A DNA stretch of 64,000 bases from Undibacterium piscinae (GTDB lineage Bacteria > Pseudomonadota > Gammaproteobacteria > Burkholderiales > Burkholderiaceae_D). Position numbers and translations under genes: made by a program. Below are positions 28,607 through 37,986 of this stretch, in pieces (the first letter of the stretch is position 1; every line of letters starts with the position of its first letter). The notes under the pieces are model-generated. The model worked only from the letters and a program-made list of their open reading frames with translations, had not been told where the DNA came from and searched no databases. The DNA is taken from positions 1,178,001 to 1,242,000 of the forward strand of contig CP051152.1 in the NCBI GenBank assembly GCA_003970805.2. The letters run 5' to 3'.

Positions 28607-28798
28607 TCAACGATTGCGGCGAGGATATCCTTGCGCAAGAATTCTGCTCCAGACTATTTCTTTTTGCTCCTGATTCATGAAAACCCAATCGGCTACTTCA
28701 GCCACAGTGCGTCCGCAACCACGGCATACATCGTCAAAGGTGGTCGAGCAAACCGCGACACAGGGAGTATCAGGACGTTCTTTTGCTTCATTCATCAT
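28607..28798 (-). CDS. DUF1289 family small Cys-rich protein
   Basis: 63-aa protein with the DUF1289 pattern: TPCVAVCSTTFDDVCRGCGRT, four Cys suited to metal binding, then WVFMNQEQKEIVWSRI and a basic tail. Function unknown; widespread in Proteobacteria as a small cytoplasmic protein. Its stop lies 72 bp from the hydroxylase start, so it may be co-transcribed as the first gene, though no functional link is known. Three near-copies of CTCAACGC lie just beyond its end. Confidence 0.88.
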   Translation of the reverse strand: MMNEAKERPDTPCVAVCSTTFDDVCRGCGRTVAEVADWVFMNQEQKEIVWSRILAQGYPRRNR

Positions 28799-29264
28799 TA
28801 AATCTTGTCATCATTTTTAGCATTAAAGGATAAGCCTTCGTCAGCTTAAGTCACACTCATTATAGTAACGTCAATCTTCCACGTCTGGTTTGGTGCATCT
28901 CTTCTATTTGCAGACTCGCTGAATGCAAGGATCGCCATCAGAACAAAATGACGGTGCAGGTTGACACCTACCCAAGCTCGGTAGGACAATCTTGCAAACG
29001 CGCTATTTTCCACGCTGCAATCCGCATTGCAACCCACATCGCAATTCAAGCATACATTGTTCAATCAATACCTATCTGGAGACGCAATCCGCATGCGGCC
29101 TACCGGAAAGATAGCTTGAAAACCCGCATGTCCACTGCGTCTGCAGCTAGTGCCATGTAACACAACAATAACGCAGATCGAGGTTAGTCTTGAACTCAAG
29201 CGAGATTCCTCTCCTGATTCGACACCCTTACCGCGCTAAACCATTAGCCTCCAAGAGAACAACC
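28799..29264. other. Intergenic region without a recognised gene
   Basis: 466 bp between the divergent DUF1289 gene and marC. Short open frames on both strands here have no ribosome sites or family features. A small CCTACC/GGTAGG dyad lies near 28970. Otherwise I see nothing. Confidence 0.45.
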
Positions 29265-29867
29265 ATGACCCAAAATTTCTTTCAATCTTTTATCCTGCTG
29301 ATCCTGGTCACAGATCCGTTCGGCAGCGTACCGATTTTTGTCAGCGCCCTCAAAAACGTTGCGCCCGAGCGGCGCTGGCGCGTCGTGGTACGCGAATGTG
29401 CGATCGCGTTTGCACTGCTGTTGCTGTTTATGTTTTTTGGCAAACACTTTTTGGTCGCGCTGCAATTATCCGAAGTGTCGCTGCGCATAGGCGGCGGCGT
29501 AATCCTGTTCCTGATTGCCTTACGTATGGTTTTCCCGCAAGAAGGCGGGATTTTTGGCGATGCCGAAGGAGATCACGAACCTTTCATCGTTCCGCTGGCG
29601 ATCCCCTTGCTAGCCGGTCCTTCGGCACTGGCGACCGTGTTACTGTTTTCGTCGGATAACCGGCTTGATGTGGCAATTCATGTCGCGGCATTAACCGCCG
29701 TAGCGGTCGTCTGGCTAATTGTCCTGTTGAGCGCGGAACGCCTGCAACGCGTATTAGGGATACGCGCCATGACCGCGTTTGAACGCTTAATGGGCCTGAT
29801 TCTGACTGCGATGTCAGTAGAAATGCTATTGGCAGGTATCAGGGAATACCTGAAAACCCTGGGCTGA
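29265..29867 (+). CDS. MarC family integral membrane protein
   Basis: 200-aa inner-membrane protein with six predicted helices. It has the MarC/YchE/YhgN signature near the N-terminus (LLILVTDPFGSVPIFVSAL) and PLAIPLLAGPSALATVLL in the middle. Despite the historic name, a role in antibiotic resistance is not established. The ATG at 29265 follows AAGAGA; the upstream TTG at 29190 would add an unrelated N-terminus. Confidence 0.92.
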   Translation: MTQNFFQSFILLILVTDPFGSVPIFVSALKNVAPERRWRVVVRECAIAFALLLLFMFFGKHFLVALQLSEVSLRIGGGVILFLIALRMVFPQEGGIFGDAEGDHEPFIVPLAIPLLAGPSALATVLLFSSDNRLDVAIHVAALTAVAVVWLIVLLSAERLQRVLGIRAMTAFERLMGLILTAMSVEMLLAGIREYLKTLG

Positions 29868-30005
29868 TCCGACTATTTCAGAGTTAAGCTGAGATGCGCC
29901 CGCCAGCGGCATCTCAGCGGCAAACAAATTGCTATTGAAGGTGAAATAGCCGAGCAAGAACAGTATCAGTGCGATGGCAAATTGCTTGAAAAATTGCTTG
30001 TTCAT
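29826..30005 (-). CDS. Possible small secreted or membrane protein (59 aa)
   Basis: An open frame of 59 codons begins MNKQFFKQFAIALILFLLGY, a plausible signal sequence or membrane anchor with Lys-rich start and an AAEM cleavage-like site, and is preceded by GGAAGATCTCC. It overlaps the 3' end of marC by 42 bp and contains the marC hairpin, which argues against it. It lies 18 bp beyond the stop of the CoA-transferase gene on the same strand. No family recognised. Confidence 0.3.
   Translation of the reverse strand: MNKQFFKQFAIALILFLLGYFTFNSNLFAAEMPLAGASQLNSEIVGSAQGFQVFPDTCQ
29888..29918. terminator. Hairpin downstream of marC
   Basis: GCTGAGATGC and GCATCTCAGC form a perfect 10-bp stem with an 11-nt loop 20 bp after the marC stop. 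No T-tract follows, so it may be an mRNA-stabilising hairpin or a weak terminator. It overlaps the small minus-strand open frame. Confidence 0.45.
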
Positions 30006-30023
30006 GGAGATCTTCCAAATAAG

Positions 30024-31274
30024 TTAAATGATTTTGTCTTCGTGCATCTGATCTATCTCAGCCTGACTATAACCGAGACTCTGTAAAACTTCCGCATTAT
30101 GCTGACCCAGTTTTGGCCCCAACCACAGGGTTTGCCCTGGCGTGACCGATAACTTAGGACTAATCGCCGGCAACTTGACCGGTGTGCCATCGGTAAACGC
30201 ATGCTGCTCAAACATCTCTCGCGCGATGAATTGCGGATCGCTCATCATATCGCGCACCGAATAAATCTTCCCTACCGGCACATCGGCAACAGCGAGTATT
30301 TGCAATGCCGTATCGATAGTCTGGGTCGAGCACCAGGATTGGATCGCCGCATCTATCTCAGCGGTACGCGGCACCCGGCCGTCGTTACGCGCCAGTTGCG
30401 CATCACTCGCCATATCACTGCGTCCGATCGCCAGCATCAGGCGGTGAAAAATCGCATCACCATTACCGGCAATCACAATATTTTCGCCGTCACCGGTGGT
30501 ATAGGTATTCGAGGGCACAATGCCTGGCAAAGCGCCGCCGGTACGTTCACGCACCACACCGGCATGATCAAACTCAGGCACCAGGGATTCCATCAGGTTA
30601 AACACCGATTCATATAAGGCAACGTCAACCATCTGGCCCTGACCGGCAATACACTCTGCGCCCGTCTTGCCATTCCAACGCCCGCCGGTAACATCGCGGT
30701 GTCGCAAGGCCATCATGGCACCGATCACGCCATGCATGGCGGCCACGGAGTCGCCGATGGAAATGCCGACGCGTACCGGCGGCCGGTCCGGATGACCCGA
30801 TACATAACGTAAACCACCCATAGACTCAGCAATCGCGCCAAAGCCCGGCATGTCTTTCATCGGGCCACTCTGGCCGTAACCCGACAAGCGTACCATGATA
30901 GCGGCAGGATTAATCGCCTTTAGATCGGCGTAACCCAATTGCCATTTCTCAAGCACACCAGGCCGGTAATTTTCTATGATGATGTCGGCGTCCAGCGCCA
31001 GTTTGCGCGCAATCTCCTGGCCTTGCGGCGACTTCATATTGAGGGTAATACATTTTTTATTGCGCGCCTGCACACTCCACCACAAAGAGGTGCCGTCCTT
31101 TAACACCCGCCACTGGCGCAAGGGATCGCCACCATCGGGCGATTCGACCTTGATCACTTCGGCACCAAACTCGGCCAGCATGCGAGAACAAAACGGCCCC
31201 GCTATCAGCGTGCCAAGTTCCAATACCTTAATACCCGCCAACGGGCCGGTGTTTTTTTTAGTCGCGTCTGTCAT
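30024..31274 (-). CDS. Class III CoA-transferase (CaiB/BaiF family)
   Basis: Transfers CoA between carboxylic acids through an Asp-linked anhydride. The 416-aa protein has the family start GPLAGIKVLELGTLIAGPFCSRMLAEFGAEVIKVE, shown here as GIKVLELGTLIAGPF then FGAEVIKVE, followed by ADIIIENYRPGVLEKW and LSGYGQSGP. Substrate not deducible; relatives act on oxalate, carnitine or methylacyl-CoA. It follows recR by about 70 bp on the same strand. The pairing is probably positional rather than functional. Confidence 0.92.
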   Translation of the reverse strand: MTDATKKNTGPLAGIKVLELGTLIAGPFCSRMLAEFGAEVIKVESPDGGDPLRQWRVLKDGTSLWWSVQARNKKCITLNMKSPQGQEIARKLALDADIIIENYRPGVLEKWQLGYADLKAINPAAIMVRLSGYGQSGPMKDMPGFGAIAESMGGLRYVSGHPDRPPVRVGISIGDSVAAMHGVIGAMMALRHRDVTGGRWNGKTGAECIAGQGQMVDVALYESVFNLMESLVPEFDHAGVVRERTGGALPGIVPSNTYTTGDGENIVIAGNGDAIFHRLMLAIGRSDMASDAQLARNDGRVPRTAEIDAAIQSWCSTQTIDTALQILAVADVPVGKIYSVRDMMSDPQFIAREMFEQHAFTDGTPVKLPAISPKLSVTPGQTLWLGPKLGQHNAEVLQSLGYSQAEIDQMHEDKII

Positions 31275-31347
31275 CAGAAGTTAGCTCGCAAGAATGAGAC
31301 CAATAAATAAAGCCGATAATTGAAACCGATAAGTAAAACCAATAATT

Positions 31348-31944
31348 TTAGGTTGCGCGCCGGTCCAGCATCGCACGGGCGATGGTGCCGGCATCGACAT
31401 ATTCCAATTCACCACCAACCGGTACGCCGCGCGCCAGACGAGTCACGCCCAGGCCGCGCACCTTCAGCGTTTCGCTAATGTAATGCGCGGTCGCCTCACC
31501 CTCATTAGTGAAATTGGTCGCCAGCACTACCTCTTTAACCACCCCGTCAGTGGCTCTGGTAATCAGTCGATCCAGATGAATATCTTTTGGTCCTACCCCA
31601 TCCAGCGGCGACAAACGCCCCATCAAGACAAAGTACAAACCCTTATAGGTCAGGGTTTGCTCTATCATCAACTGATCGGTCGGTGTTTCAACCACACACA
31701 ACTTGCTAGCATCACGCTCAGCATCAAGACAGGTTTCGCATTGCTGATGTTCAGTGAAGGTGTTACAGGAAATGCAGTTCCTCACTTTATCCACCGCATT
31801 CAACATGGCGCGACCTATCATCGCAGCGCCTTCACGATCATGCTGCAGCAAGTGATAAGCCATACGCTGCGCCGATTTCGGCCCGACTCCGGGCAAGCGA
31901 CGCAAGGCTTCGCCAAGTAATTCAAGACTGCTGAGGGATTTCAA
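31348..31944 (-). CDS. recR: Recombination mediator protein RecR
   Basis: Ring-forming DNA-binding protein of the RecFOR pathway that helps load RecA at gaps. The 198-aa protein has the N-terminal HhH segment ([17 protein letters not shown]), a zinc finger with CISC...CETC, and a Toprim domain ([14 protein letters not shown]). It lies in the conserved dnaX-ybaB-recR order. Confidence 0.98.
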   Translation of the reverse strand: MKSLSSLELLGEALRRLPGVGPKSAQRMAYHLLQHDREGAAMIGRAMLNAVDKVRNCISCNTFTEHQQCETCLDAERDASKLCVVETPTDQLMIEQTLTYKGLYFVLMGRLSPLDGVGPKDIHLDRLITRATDGVVKEVVLATNFTNEGEATAHYISETLKVRGLGVTRLARGVPVGGELEYVDAGTIARAMLDRRAT

Positions 31945-32036
31945 GGGAGGGTCTTTGGAAAAGGGATGTGTTCAGGGAGAAAGTGCGTACCAGGTGCGCC
32001 CATAGAAAGCGCACCTCATGGCGATAGCGTATAGAC

Positions 32037-32363
32037 TTAAAACGGCATTTTAAAGCCAGGAGGCATAGGCATGCCAGCCGTCAAGCCAGACATTTTTTCC
32101 GCACTGGTCGCTTCTGCCTTACGCACTGCGTCATTGAAAGCGGCCGCCACCAGGTCTTCCAGCATGTCTTTGTCGTCACCGAACAGGGATGGATCTATGG
32201 TGACACGCTTGACGTCGTTTTTACAAGTCATGACCACCTTCACCAGGCCGGCACCGGACTGACCTTCGACTTCAACCAGAGCCAGTTGATCCTGGGCTTT
32301 TTTCATATTGTCTTGCATCGCTTGCGCTTGCTTCATTAAGCCTGCGAGTTGGTTTTTCATCAT
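32037..32363 (-). CDS. YbaB/EbfC family nucleoid-associated protein
   Basis: Small DNA-binding dimer of 108 aa, starting [19 protein letters not shown], with the family's amphipathic N-terminal helix and C-terminal [12 protein letters not shown] tail. The two adjacent ATG codons at 32363 and 32360 follow GGAGAA at good spacing; the frame extends to 32381 but that would skip this site. Between dnaX (20 bp) and recR, as in most Proteobacteria. Confidence 0.95.
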   Translation of the reverse strand: MMKNQLAGLMKQAQAMQDNMKKAQDQLALVEVEGQSGAGLVKVVMTCKNDVKRVTIDPSLFGDDKDMLEDLVAAAFNDAVRKAEATSAEKMSGLTAGMPMPPGFKMPF

Positions 32364-32383
32364 AATGTTCTCCTGAAACAAAT

Positions 32384-34621
32384 TTAAATAGGTTTAACGC
32401 TGCCGGTGGCGATAGTTGCACCGAATTCTCTCATTAAAGTCTGCACGAAGGAATCGCTTCGTATAGATTTTTCTGCCTGTACCTGACGTGCGGCGCGCTC
32501 CGCTACCGCTTGTGCATTCGCGGTTTGCTCTACCGCGCCAATTTGCGTTTCTATACGCACATCACGACCGAATCGTTCGGACAATGCGGCGATCAGTTTA
32601 TCTACGCTGCCCGATGACAATAAGGTCGGCAAAGGCACGCGCAAGTGGAACACCACGGCATTGCCATTGATCTCGCATTTAACCAACTCACTCTGCTGAG
32701 CCAATTGCTGTGCGACGGCACGTACCGGCAAGGAGGCGGCCAGATTCGGCCAATGGCCGTCCCAACCCAATTCGGTAACCGGAATCGAGACAAAGGGCTT
32801 GGCAAGCGTCTCACTGCCAGCTTCGATTGCAGCCGGCACCTTAATCTCGGAACTTTGCTCAACACGTGGCACCACTGCGACCAGCGGTGGAGCGGCAACC
32901 TGAGTACGCACCGTATCGGTCTGCGCCATCAAGGGTTTGGCGGCAACCACCGGGGAAGACGAAAACATGACATCGTCATCCCATGGCGGTGGCATATCAT
33001 CCATACCAACCGGCTCAAATTGCACCTCCCTACGCACGGGCGCTGCAGCAACCGCTGGCACAACTGCGGGCTGAGGCGGCGCTGAGCGTACCGGCGGCAC
33101 TACCGCAACCGCAGGTGCCACAGTTGCTACAGAGGCAAGCGGTGGATTGCTGGCGGACGCAGGAGGAACAGGGGTAACAGCGGGAACGGCAACTGCGTCG
33201 ACCGCTGCGGCAAGCGGGGCCTTAGACGCTCCGCCCATCGCCTTATTGCTGCCGGCACGGGCGGCCGCCAATGCGGCCATCGCCGGACTAATCGCCGGTC
33301 GCGCTGACGCAGAACTATCTACCGCAACAGCTGACGCCGGACCGGACTGGGCCGGTGCAGGTACTGGTGCAGATGCCGGTACTGTCGCCGGTACTGTCGC
33401 TGGCGCTGGTGCAGCAACCGACAGCGGGCTGCTGCGCACCGCATTAACTGGCGTTACCGCCAGCGGAGCACTGGCCGGTCTGGCGGCAGGCGTACGCGCG
33501 ACGGAAGGATTTGCCGGAGCCTGCTCACTGCCACCCTCAGTCGGACGGAAGGCCAGCATGCGCAGCAAGGTCATGCTAAATCCGGCATATTCATCCGGAG
33601 CTAGTCCAAGCTCGTTGCGGCCATGTACGGTGATCTGATAAAACAGTTGTATTTCCTCTTTGCCGAAAAGCTGTGCCAGACGCATCAGATCGGCACGTTC
33701 CGGCAAATCCTCGGCGACCGCAGCAGGCACCATTTGCGCAATCGCGATCTGATGTAACAGGCTACCCAAATCTTGCAGGGCTGCCTTATACGAAAGGCTA
33801 CGCGCCGCCATTTCATCGGCGATATCCAATAAGCCTTTGCCGTCTTGCAAAGCGAGGGCATCAAGCAAACGGATCAGATACGACTGATCCAGCGAACCTA
33901 GCATGCTTTGTACGGCATCAAGCGTAACCTTGCCGGCGGCATAGGCGATTGCCTGATCAGTCAGCGACAGGGCATCGCGCATGGAGCCGTGCGCCCCCTG
34001 CGCCAACAGACGCAAGGCCGGCACATCAAACCCTATCTGTTCTTGCCCTAAAATATTATCCAGATGGCTGACGATATGCCCGGGCGGCATCTGCTTCAAA
34101 TTAAATTGCAGGCAGCGCGACAGCACCGTCACCGGAATTTTCTGCGGATCGGTAGTGGCAAGGATAAATTTCACATGCTCAGGCGGCTCTTCCAGCGTCT
34201 TCAACATCGAGTTGAACGCATGGTTGGTCAGCATGTGGACTTCATCGATCATATACACTTTGAAGCGTGCATTCGATGGTGCATAAACGGCTTGTTCCAG
34301 CAAAGACGCCATCTCATCGACACCACGGTTGGATGCGGCATCCATCTCTATGTAATCAACGAAGCGACCGGCATCAATCGCGGTACAGGCGCCACACACG
34401 CCACAAGGGTGAGCGGTAATACCGGTTTCGCAATTGAAAGCCTTGGCTAAGATACGCGACAGCGTGGTCTTACCGACCCCGCGTGTTCCTGTGAACAGAT
34501 AGGCGTGATGCAGCCGCTGCTGCTCCAGAGCGTGGGATAAGGCACGAACCACGTGCTCTTGCCCAACTAGCGTTTCAAAGCTCTTGGGACGGTATTTGCG
34601 GGCGAGGACTTGATATGACAT
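32384..34621 (-). CDS. dnaX: DNA polymerase III subunit gamma/tau
   Basis: Clamp-loader ATPase organising the replicative holoenzyme. The 745-aa protein has a Walker A motif GTRGVGKT near residue 45, a zinc module with CETG...CGVCGAC, the DEVHML box and SRC motif (LSRCLQF), then the domain III collar. Residues ~365-560 form a long Ala/Pro/Val-rich linker before the tau C-terminal domain. I did not find an obvious gamma-producing slippery site. Its start overlaps the arfB 3' end by 47 bp. Confidence 0.97.
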   Translation of the reverse strand: MSYQVLARKYRPKSFETLVGQEHVVRALSHALEQQRLHHAYLFTGTRGVGKTTLSRILAKAFNCETGITAHPCGVCGACTAIDAGRFVDYIEMDAASNRGVDEMASLLEQAVYAPSNARFKVYMIDEVHMLTNHAFNSMLKTLEEPPEHVKFILATTDPQKIPVTVLSRCLQFNLKQMPPGHIVSHLDNILGQEQIGFDVPALRLLAQGAHGSMRDALSLTDQAIAYAAGKVTLDAVQSMLGSLDQSYLIRLLDALALQDGKGLLDIADEMAARSLSYKAALQDLGSLLHQIAIAQMVPAAVAEDLPERADLMRLAQLFGKEEIQLFYQITVHGRNELGLAPDEYAGFSMTLLRMLAFRPTEGGSEQAPANPSVARTPAARPASAPLAVTPVNAVRSSPLSVAAPAPATVPATVPASAPVPAPAQSGPASAVAVDSSASARPAISPAMAALAAARAGSNKAMGGASKAPLAAAVDAVAVPAVTPVPPASASNPPLASVATVAPAVAVVPPVRSAPPQPAVVPAVAAAPVRREVQFEPVGMDDMPPPWDDDVMFSSSPVVAAKPLMAQTDTVRTQVAAPPLVAVVPRVEQSSEIKVPAAIEAGSETLAKPFVSIPVTELGWDGHWPNLAASLPVRAVAQQLAQQSELVKCEINGNAVVFHLRVPLPTLLSSGSVDKLIAALSERFGRDVRIETQIGAVEQTANAQAVAERAARQVQAEKSIRSDSFVQTLMREFGATIATGSVKPI

Positions 34622-34949
34622 GTCGTAATTTTACCTTATCTGAAGCGCAAAAAAAACGCGCCGTGGCCGCTTCGGCCTTGTTTTTCTCCAGACTGCGCGA
34701 ACTCTGAGCCTTGATCACCAACACCCCGGCATTGCTAATACGCTGGTCCGAACAAGCCAGCAAACGCTGTTGATACTCCAGCGGCAAGGAAGAAGCGGCG
34801 ATATCGAAACGCAGATGAATCGCGCATGAGACCTTATTCACGTTTTGCCCACCTGGACCCTGCGCCCGTATCGCATTAAAAGCGATTTCACTGAGGTGTA
34901 TCGCAATGCCTGGGCTAATTTCAAAATATTTGGTGTCTGCACTTTCCAT
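34575..34949 (-). CDS. arfB: Peptide release factor-like protein ArfB, short C-terminus
   Basis: Rescues stalled ribosomes by hydrolysing peptidyl-tRNA. The 124-aa product has the catalytic GGQ in [14 protein letters not shown] near residue 33 and the core through [11 protein letters not shown]. Family members of about 138 aa end in a Lys/Arg-rich tail that enters the empty mRNA channel; here the tail is replaced by a non-basic stretch that runs 47 bp into dnaX. A run of eight T lies where the frame departs: with seven T it would read ARFFALQIR and stop before dnaX, matching the usual helix but still without a basic tail. Function is therefore uncertain. Confidence 0.82.
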   Translation of the reverse strand: MESADTKYFEISPGIAIHLSEIAFNAIRAQGPGGQNVNKVSCAIHLRFDIAASSLPLEYQQRLLACSDQRISNAGVLVIKAQSSRSLEKNKAEAATARFFCASDKVKLRHVISSPRPQIPSQEL

Positions 34950-35007
34950 ACTATTGATTTCTATTTTCTATATTAAAAGCCAGGTAACTGTTCCGCCAAC
35001 GATGAGA

Positions 35008-35165
35008 ACTCCCTCGCCCGCTGGCGGGAGAGGGCCGGGGTGAGGGTGATTGAGCAACACTTGCTTTCAAATTACTGATGCGCTTAGCACTGTGAAGTAT
35101 CAAACATTGTGCTCAATTTGAACCACCCTCATCCCAACCCTTCTCCCGCGAGCGGGGGAAGGGCT
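35008..35165. repeat. Intergenic inverted repeat with GC-rich palindromic arms
   Basis: Two arms of about 46-50 bp face each other (35008-35057 and 35111-35165). Each carries its own palindrome (CCCGCTGGCGGG; CCCGCGAGCGGG) flanked by CCCTC/GAGGG-type sequence and GGTGAGGGTG. The arms are diverged by several indels. This type of element is common between genes in many Proteobacteria and can form large hairpins. Function unknown. Confidence 0.75.
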
Positions 35166-35222
35166 TAGTATAGCGAGCTAAATAGACACCATGACTAGCA
35201 AAAATTTAAAGCACCTGCCCGC

Positions 35223-35283
35223 TTGCGCATATCCCATGCGGGTTTGCGGGCAGATAGGCTGGCAAGCCGCATGGAATATGCGC
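35223..35283. repeat. Dispersed palindromic element, copy 1
   Basis: TTGCGCATATCCCATGCGG pairs with CCGCATGGAATATGCGC across a loop of about 26 nt with one mismatch. The right arm AGCCGCATGGAATATGCG (35265-35282) occurs exactly at 43595-43612 in a second hairpin of the same design. The layout resembles a REP-type or miniature mobile element. Confidence 0.6.
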
Positions 35284-35332
35284 CTCAGCCTATGCCAATT
35301 TAAAATCTAAATTCGTCCTTGCGCAGACTCAT

Positions 35333-37873
35333 TTAGGCTCTCAGCAAGCGCTGCCTCATCTCGGCGGCCGACAAGGGTTTACTGTACAAATAGCCCTGAA
35401 ATTGATCACACTCTTGTGCTTGCAAGAACGCCAGTTGTTGCGCGCTTTCTACTCCTTCTGCGATCACTTTCAGATTCAAACTGCGCGCCATCGCGATGAT
35501 GGCAGCAACGATCGCAGTACCATCCTGAGCGTCACCAATATCCATGACGAACGAGCGATCTATCTTCAAGGTATCGATAGGCAGGCGCTTCAAATAACTC
35601 AAGCTCGAATAGCCGGTTCCGAAATCGTCGATAGAAATCTGCACACCAAGTTGGCTCAATGCGCTCAAGGTGGCGACCACCTCATCGGTATTATTCATCA
35701 GACTGCCCTCGGTAATCTCCAACTCTAGCGCGCTGGCAGTCAGGCCGGTCTCGGCCAGGATGCGCGTGACTGTCTGCAAAATCGAGCTATGGTGTATCTG
35801 TATCGCCGAGAGATTAATCGCTAAATGCGGCAAGCGGTAACCGAGCGAGCGCCACTCTTGTAGCTGGGTACAGGCAGTGCGCAATACCCACTCACCGATC
35901 GCCACGATCAAGCCCGAACTCTCCGCCAGCGGGATAAACTCCACCGGACTGACCAAGCCCAAGACCGGATGCTGCCAGCGCAATAAAACTTCCATAGATT
36001 CTATCTGGCCGCTCTGAACCCCGACGATGGGCTGGAAATTCAAGAAAAATTCATCACGCGCTATGGCATGCCGCAAGTCTGCCGTCATGGCATAGTGGCT
36101 AACCGCTAAGCGACTCATGTCGGCATGGAAGAACATAAAATGATTGCGCCCAGCCGCCTTCACCTGGTACATCGCAGTATCGCTATTTTTGAGTAAAACA
36201 TCGACCTCGCCCCCATCCTGCGGCGACACTGCGATACCGATGCTAGAACCAATGTAGAGCTCACGTTCGCCTATCTTAAAAGGCGTAGATAGAATTAATT
36301 GCAGTTTGCTCGCCAAGGTCGCGGCATTACTAGGGTCCTCAATTTTCGGCATAAAGACGATGAATTCATCGCCGCCCTGGCGCGCCAACACATCATCGGC
36401 ACGCACACAGGAGCGCAGGCGATCCGCCACTTCGATTAATAAAAGATCGCCGACGTCGTGACCGATAGAATCATTGATTGCCTTAAACTGATCTAAGTCG
36501 ATAAACAATACTGCGGTCATGTTCTGTTTAACGCGGGCCAGGTCCAGAGCCTCCTGCATACGTTCACGCAATAGACTGCGATTGGCTAAGTCAGTCAAAG
36601 CATCGTGGGTCGCCATGTGCAGCATCTCTTGCTCAACTTTTTTACGCTCCGTGATATCGATGCGTATCGAGATATAACTGACCACCACGCCATGCGCATC
36701 TTTCATAGGCACGATGGCAGAGTCTACCCAATACAATAGCCCCAACTTACTGCGATTACAAATCACGCCACGCCAGATTTCACCCTGCGCGATAGTTTTC
36801 CACATGTCCGAAAAAAAACTAGCTGGATGCAGACCCGAGTTAAGAATACGGTGATCCTGACCGATCAACTCGTTCGTTTCAAAGCCACTGATCGCGACAA
36901 ACTTGGGGTTAACTTTGAGTATGCGCCCGGCGCTATCTGCCACTGAAACGATGGCATGCTGATCGATTGCCTGCATGTAGGTCGATAGCTCAGAGAACGC
37001 CTGCTCTACCCCTTGCTTGGCAAACAGCAGGGTATTGGCGGTGAGCGCTTCCAGCTCGGATTTCTCTAGCTGAGTTTGGGCATTCTGCAAATATTTAGCT
37101 TGCCGAACGAAGCGCCAGTTGAACCAAAATATGGCTGCAAAACTGCCAAATAAAATCGCAAAAATAAAAATACTGGTGCGATTAATCTGGCTACCTGCCA
37201 ATAGCTCGGTTTTATCAAGGGGAATCGTGATCGACAAGGCACCGAGCAATTGATGTTGCTGCCACTGCTTGCCTATCTGTATTCCTTGGGCACCGCGTAA
37301 CTTTAAAATTTCCGGAGTTTTTTCATACGCGTTATGGCAACTGGCGCACGACATTTGCGAGGCCGGATCGGCCGACAAGTAACGCAATACCCGGCGTCCA
37401 TTTTGTATCTCAAAGCGCGACACCGCTTGCCAATCAATTGCTGCCTTTGGTTGCGCCTGATCCTGCGACTCTAGTTGCGGCCAGGCCCAACGCAAGAAAT
37501 CATCGGCTAAGCCCTGGCTCACTTCCAGGTTCCACTTACTGACGGGTTTGTATTCGTAGAGCTTATCGGCATTGGTCGAGGAAGCCTGCCCCACCAATTT
37601 TAAAAACTGGGCGGGGATAGGCACATGACCAGGCTTATTTGCCGAATCAACGCTAGGACCAAAACCATCCTGAAGAAGTTTACCGACGATCTCGTGGGCA
37701 TACACCGAGCGTGCCGTGGTGGCCTGACTTGCCACAATTTTTGCGATAGTTAAGGCCTGATGTTCTATGGTGCGATTAACTGCCTGGCGCACCACCAGAT
37801 AGCCCAGCACACAGGCCAAACTAAACACGGCAATTAAAACCACAAAGGATCGCGAACTACGACGAAGACGCAT
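35333..37873 (-). CDS. Heme-type sensor diguanylate cyclase/phosphodiesterase (DUF3365-PAS-GGDEF-EAL)
   Basis: Predicted c-di-GMP enzyme of 846 aa. An N-terminal TM (residues 10-32) is followed by a periplasmic Tll0287-like/DUF3365 domain with a c-type heme site (CASCH near residue 176), and a second TM near residue 240. Then come a coiled stretch, a PAS domain (VADSAGRILKVNPKFVAISG), a GGDEF domain with intact GGDEF and an EAL domain whose signature reads EVLLRW with downstream DDFGTGYSSL. Both catalytic domains look competent. The heme suggests redox or gas sensing. It stands alone, with repeats downstream. Confidence 0.93.
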   Translation of the reverse strand: MRLRRSSRSFVVLIAVFSLACVLGYLVVRQAVNRTIEHQALTIAKIVASQATTARSVYAHEIVGKLLQDGFGPSVDSANKPGHVPIPAQFLKLVGQASSTNADKLYEYKPVSKWNLEVSQGLADDFLRWAWPQLESQDQAQPKAAIDWQAVSRFEIQNGRRVLRYLSADPASQMSCASCHNAYEKTPEILKLRGAQGIQIGKQWQQHQLLGALSITIPLDKTELLAGSQINRTSIFIFAILFGSFAAIFWFNWRFVRQAKYLQNAQTQLEKSELEALTANTLLFAKQGVEQAFSELSTYMQAIDQHAIVSVADSAGRILKVNPKFVAISGFETNELIGQDHRILNSGLHPASFFSDMWKTIAQGEIWRGVICNRSKLGLLYWVDSAIVPMKDAHGVVVSYISIRIDITERKKVEQEMLHMATHDALTDLANRSLLRERMQEALDLARVKQNMTAVLFIDLDQFKAINDSIGHDVGDLLLIEVADRLRSCVRADDVLARQGGDEFIVFMPKIEDPSNAATLASKLQLILSTPFKIGERELYIGSSIGIAVSPQDGGEVDVLLKNSDTAMYQVKAAGRNHFMFFHADMSRLAVSHYAMTADLRHAIARDEFFLNFQPIVGVQSGQIESMEVLLRWQHPVLGLVSPVEFIPLAESSGLIVAIGEWVLRTACTQLQEWRSLGYRLPHLAINLSAIQIHHSSILQTVTRILAETGLTASALELEITEGSLMNNTDEVVATLSALSQLGVQISIDDFGTGYSSLSYLKRLPIDTLKIDRSFVMDIGDAQDGTAIVAAIIAMARSLNLKVIAEGVESAQQLAFLQAQECDQFQGYLYSKPLSAAEMRQRLLRA

Positions 37874-37986
37874 ACTCTCTACCTAATAAATTCTGTCAAT
37901 TTTCTAGCGTTTAAACCCTGCACTTGTAAGCTAAGGCGACTAAGGCGAGGTCTAGACACCAATACTGAAGCTGCTTTGTATATGTC

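Larger units (their letters stand above)
34950..35332. other. Intergenic region occupied by two palindromic elements
   Basis: 383 bp between arfB and the GGDEF-EAL gene, without any gene. It holds the GC-rich inverted repeat and, from 35223, a shorter palindrome whose arm recurs at 43.6 kb. Confidence 0.6.

Noticed and set aside
28948..29160. 70-codon plus-strand frame between the DUF1289 gene and marC
   Set aside because: No ribosome site, no signal or domain, and unusual composition; likely chance.
32384..34621. Programmed frameshift site in dnaX producing gamma
   Set aside because: I found no convincing A-rich slippery heptamer followed by a hairpin.
34950..35332. 4.5S (SRP) RNA gene near dnaX
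   Set aside because: The conserved GGTCAGGTCCGGAAGGAAGC-type core is not present in this or neighbouring gaps.
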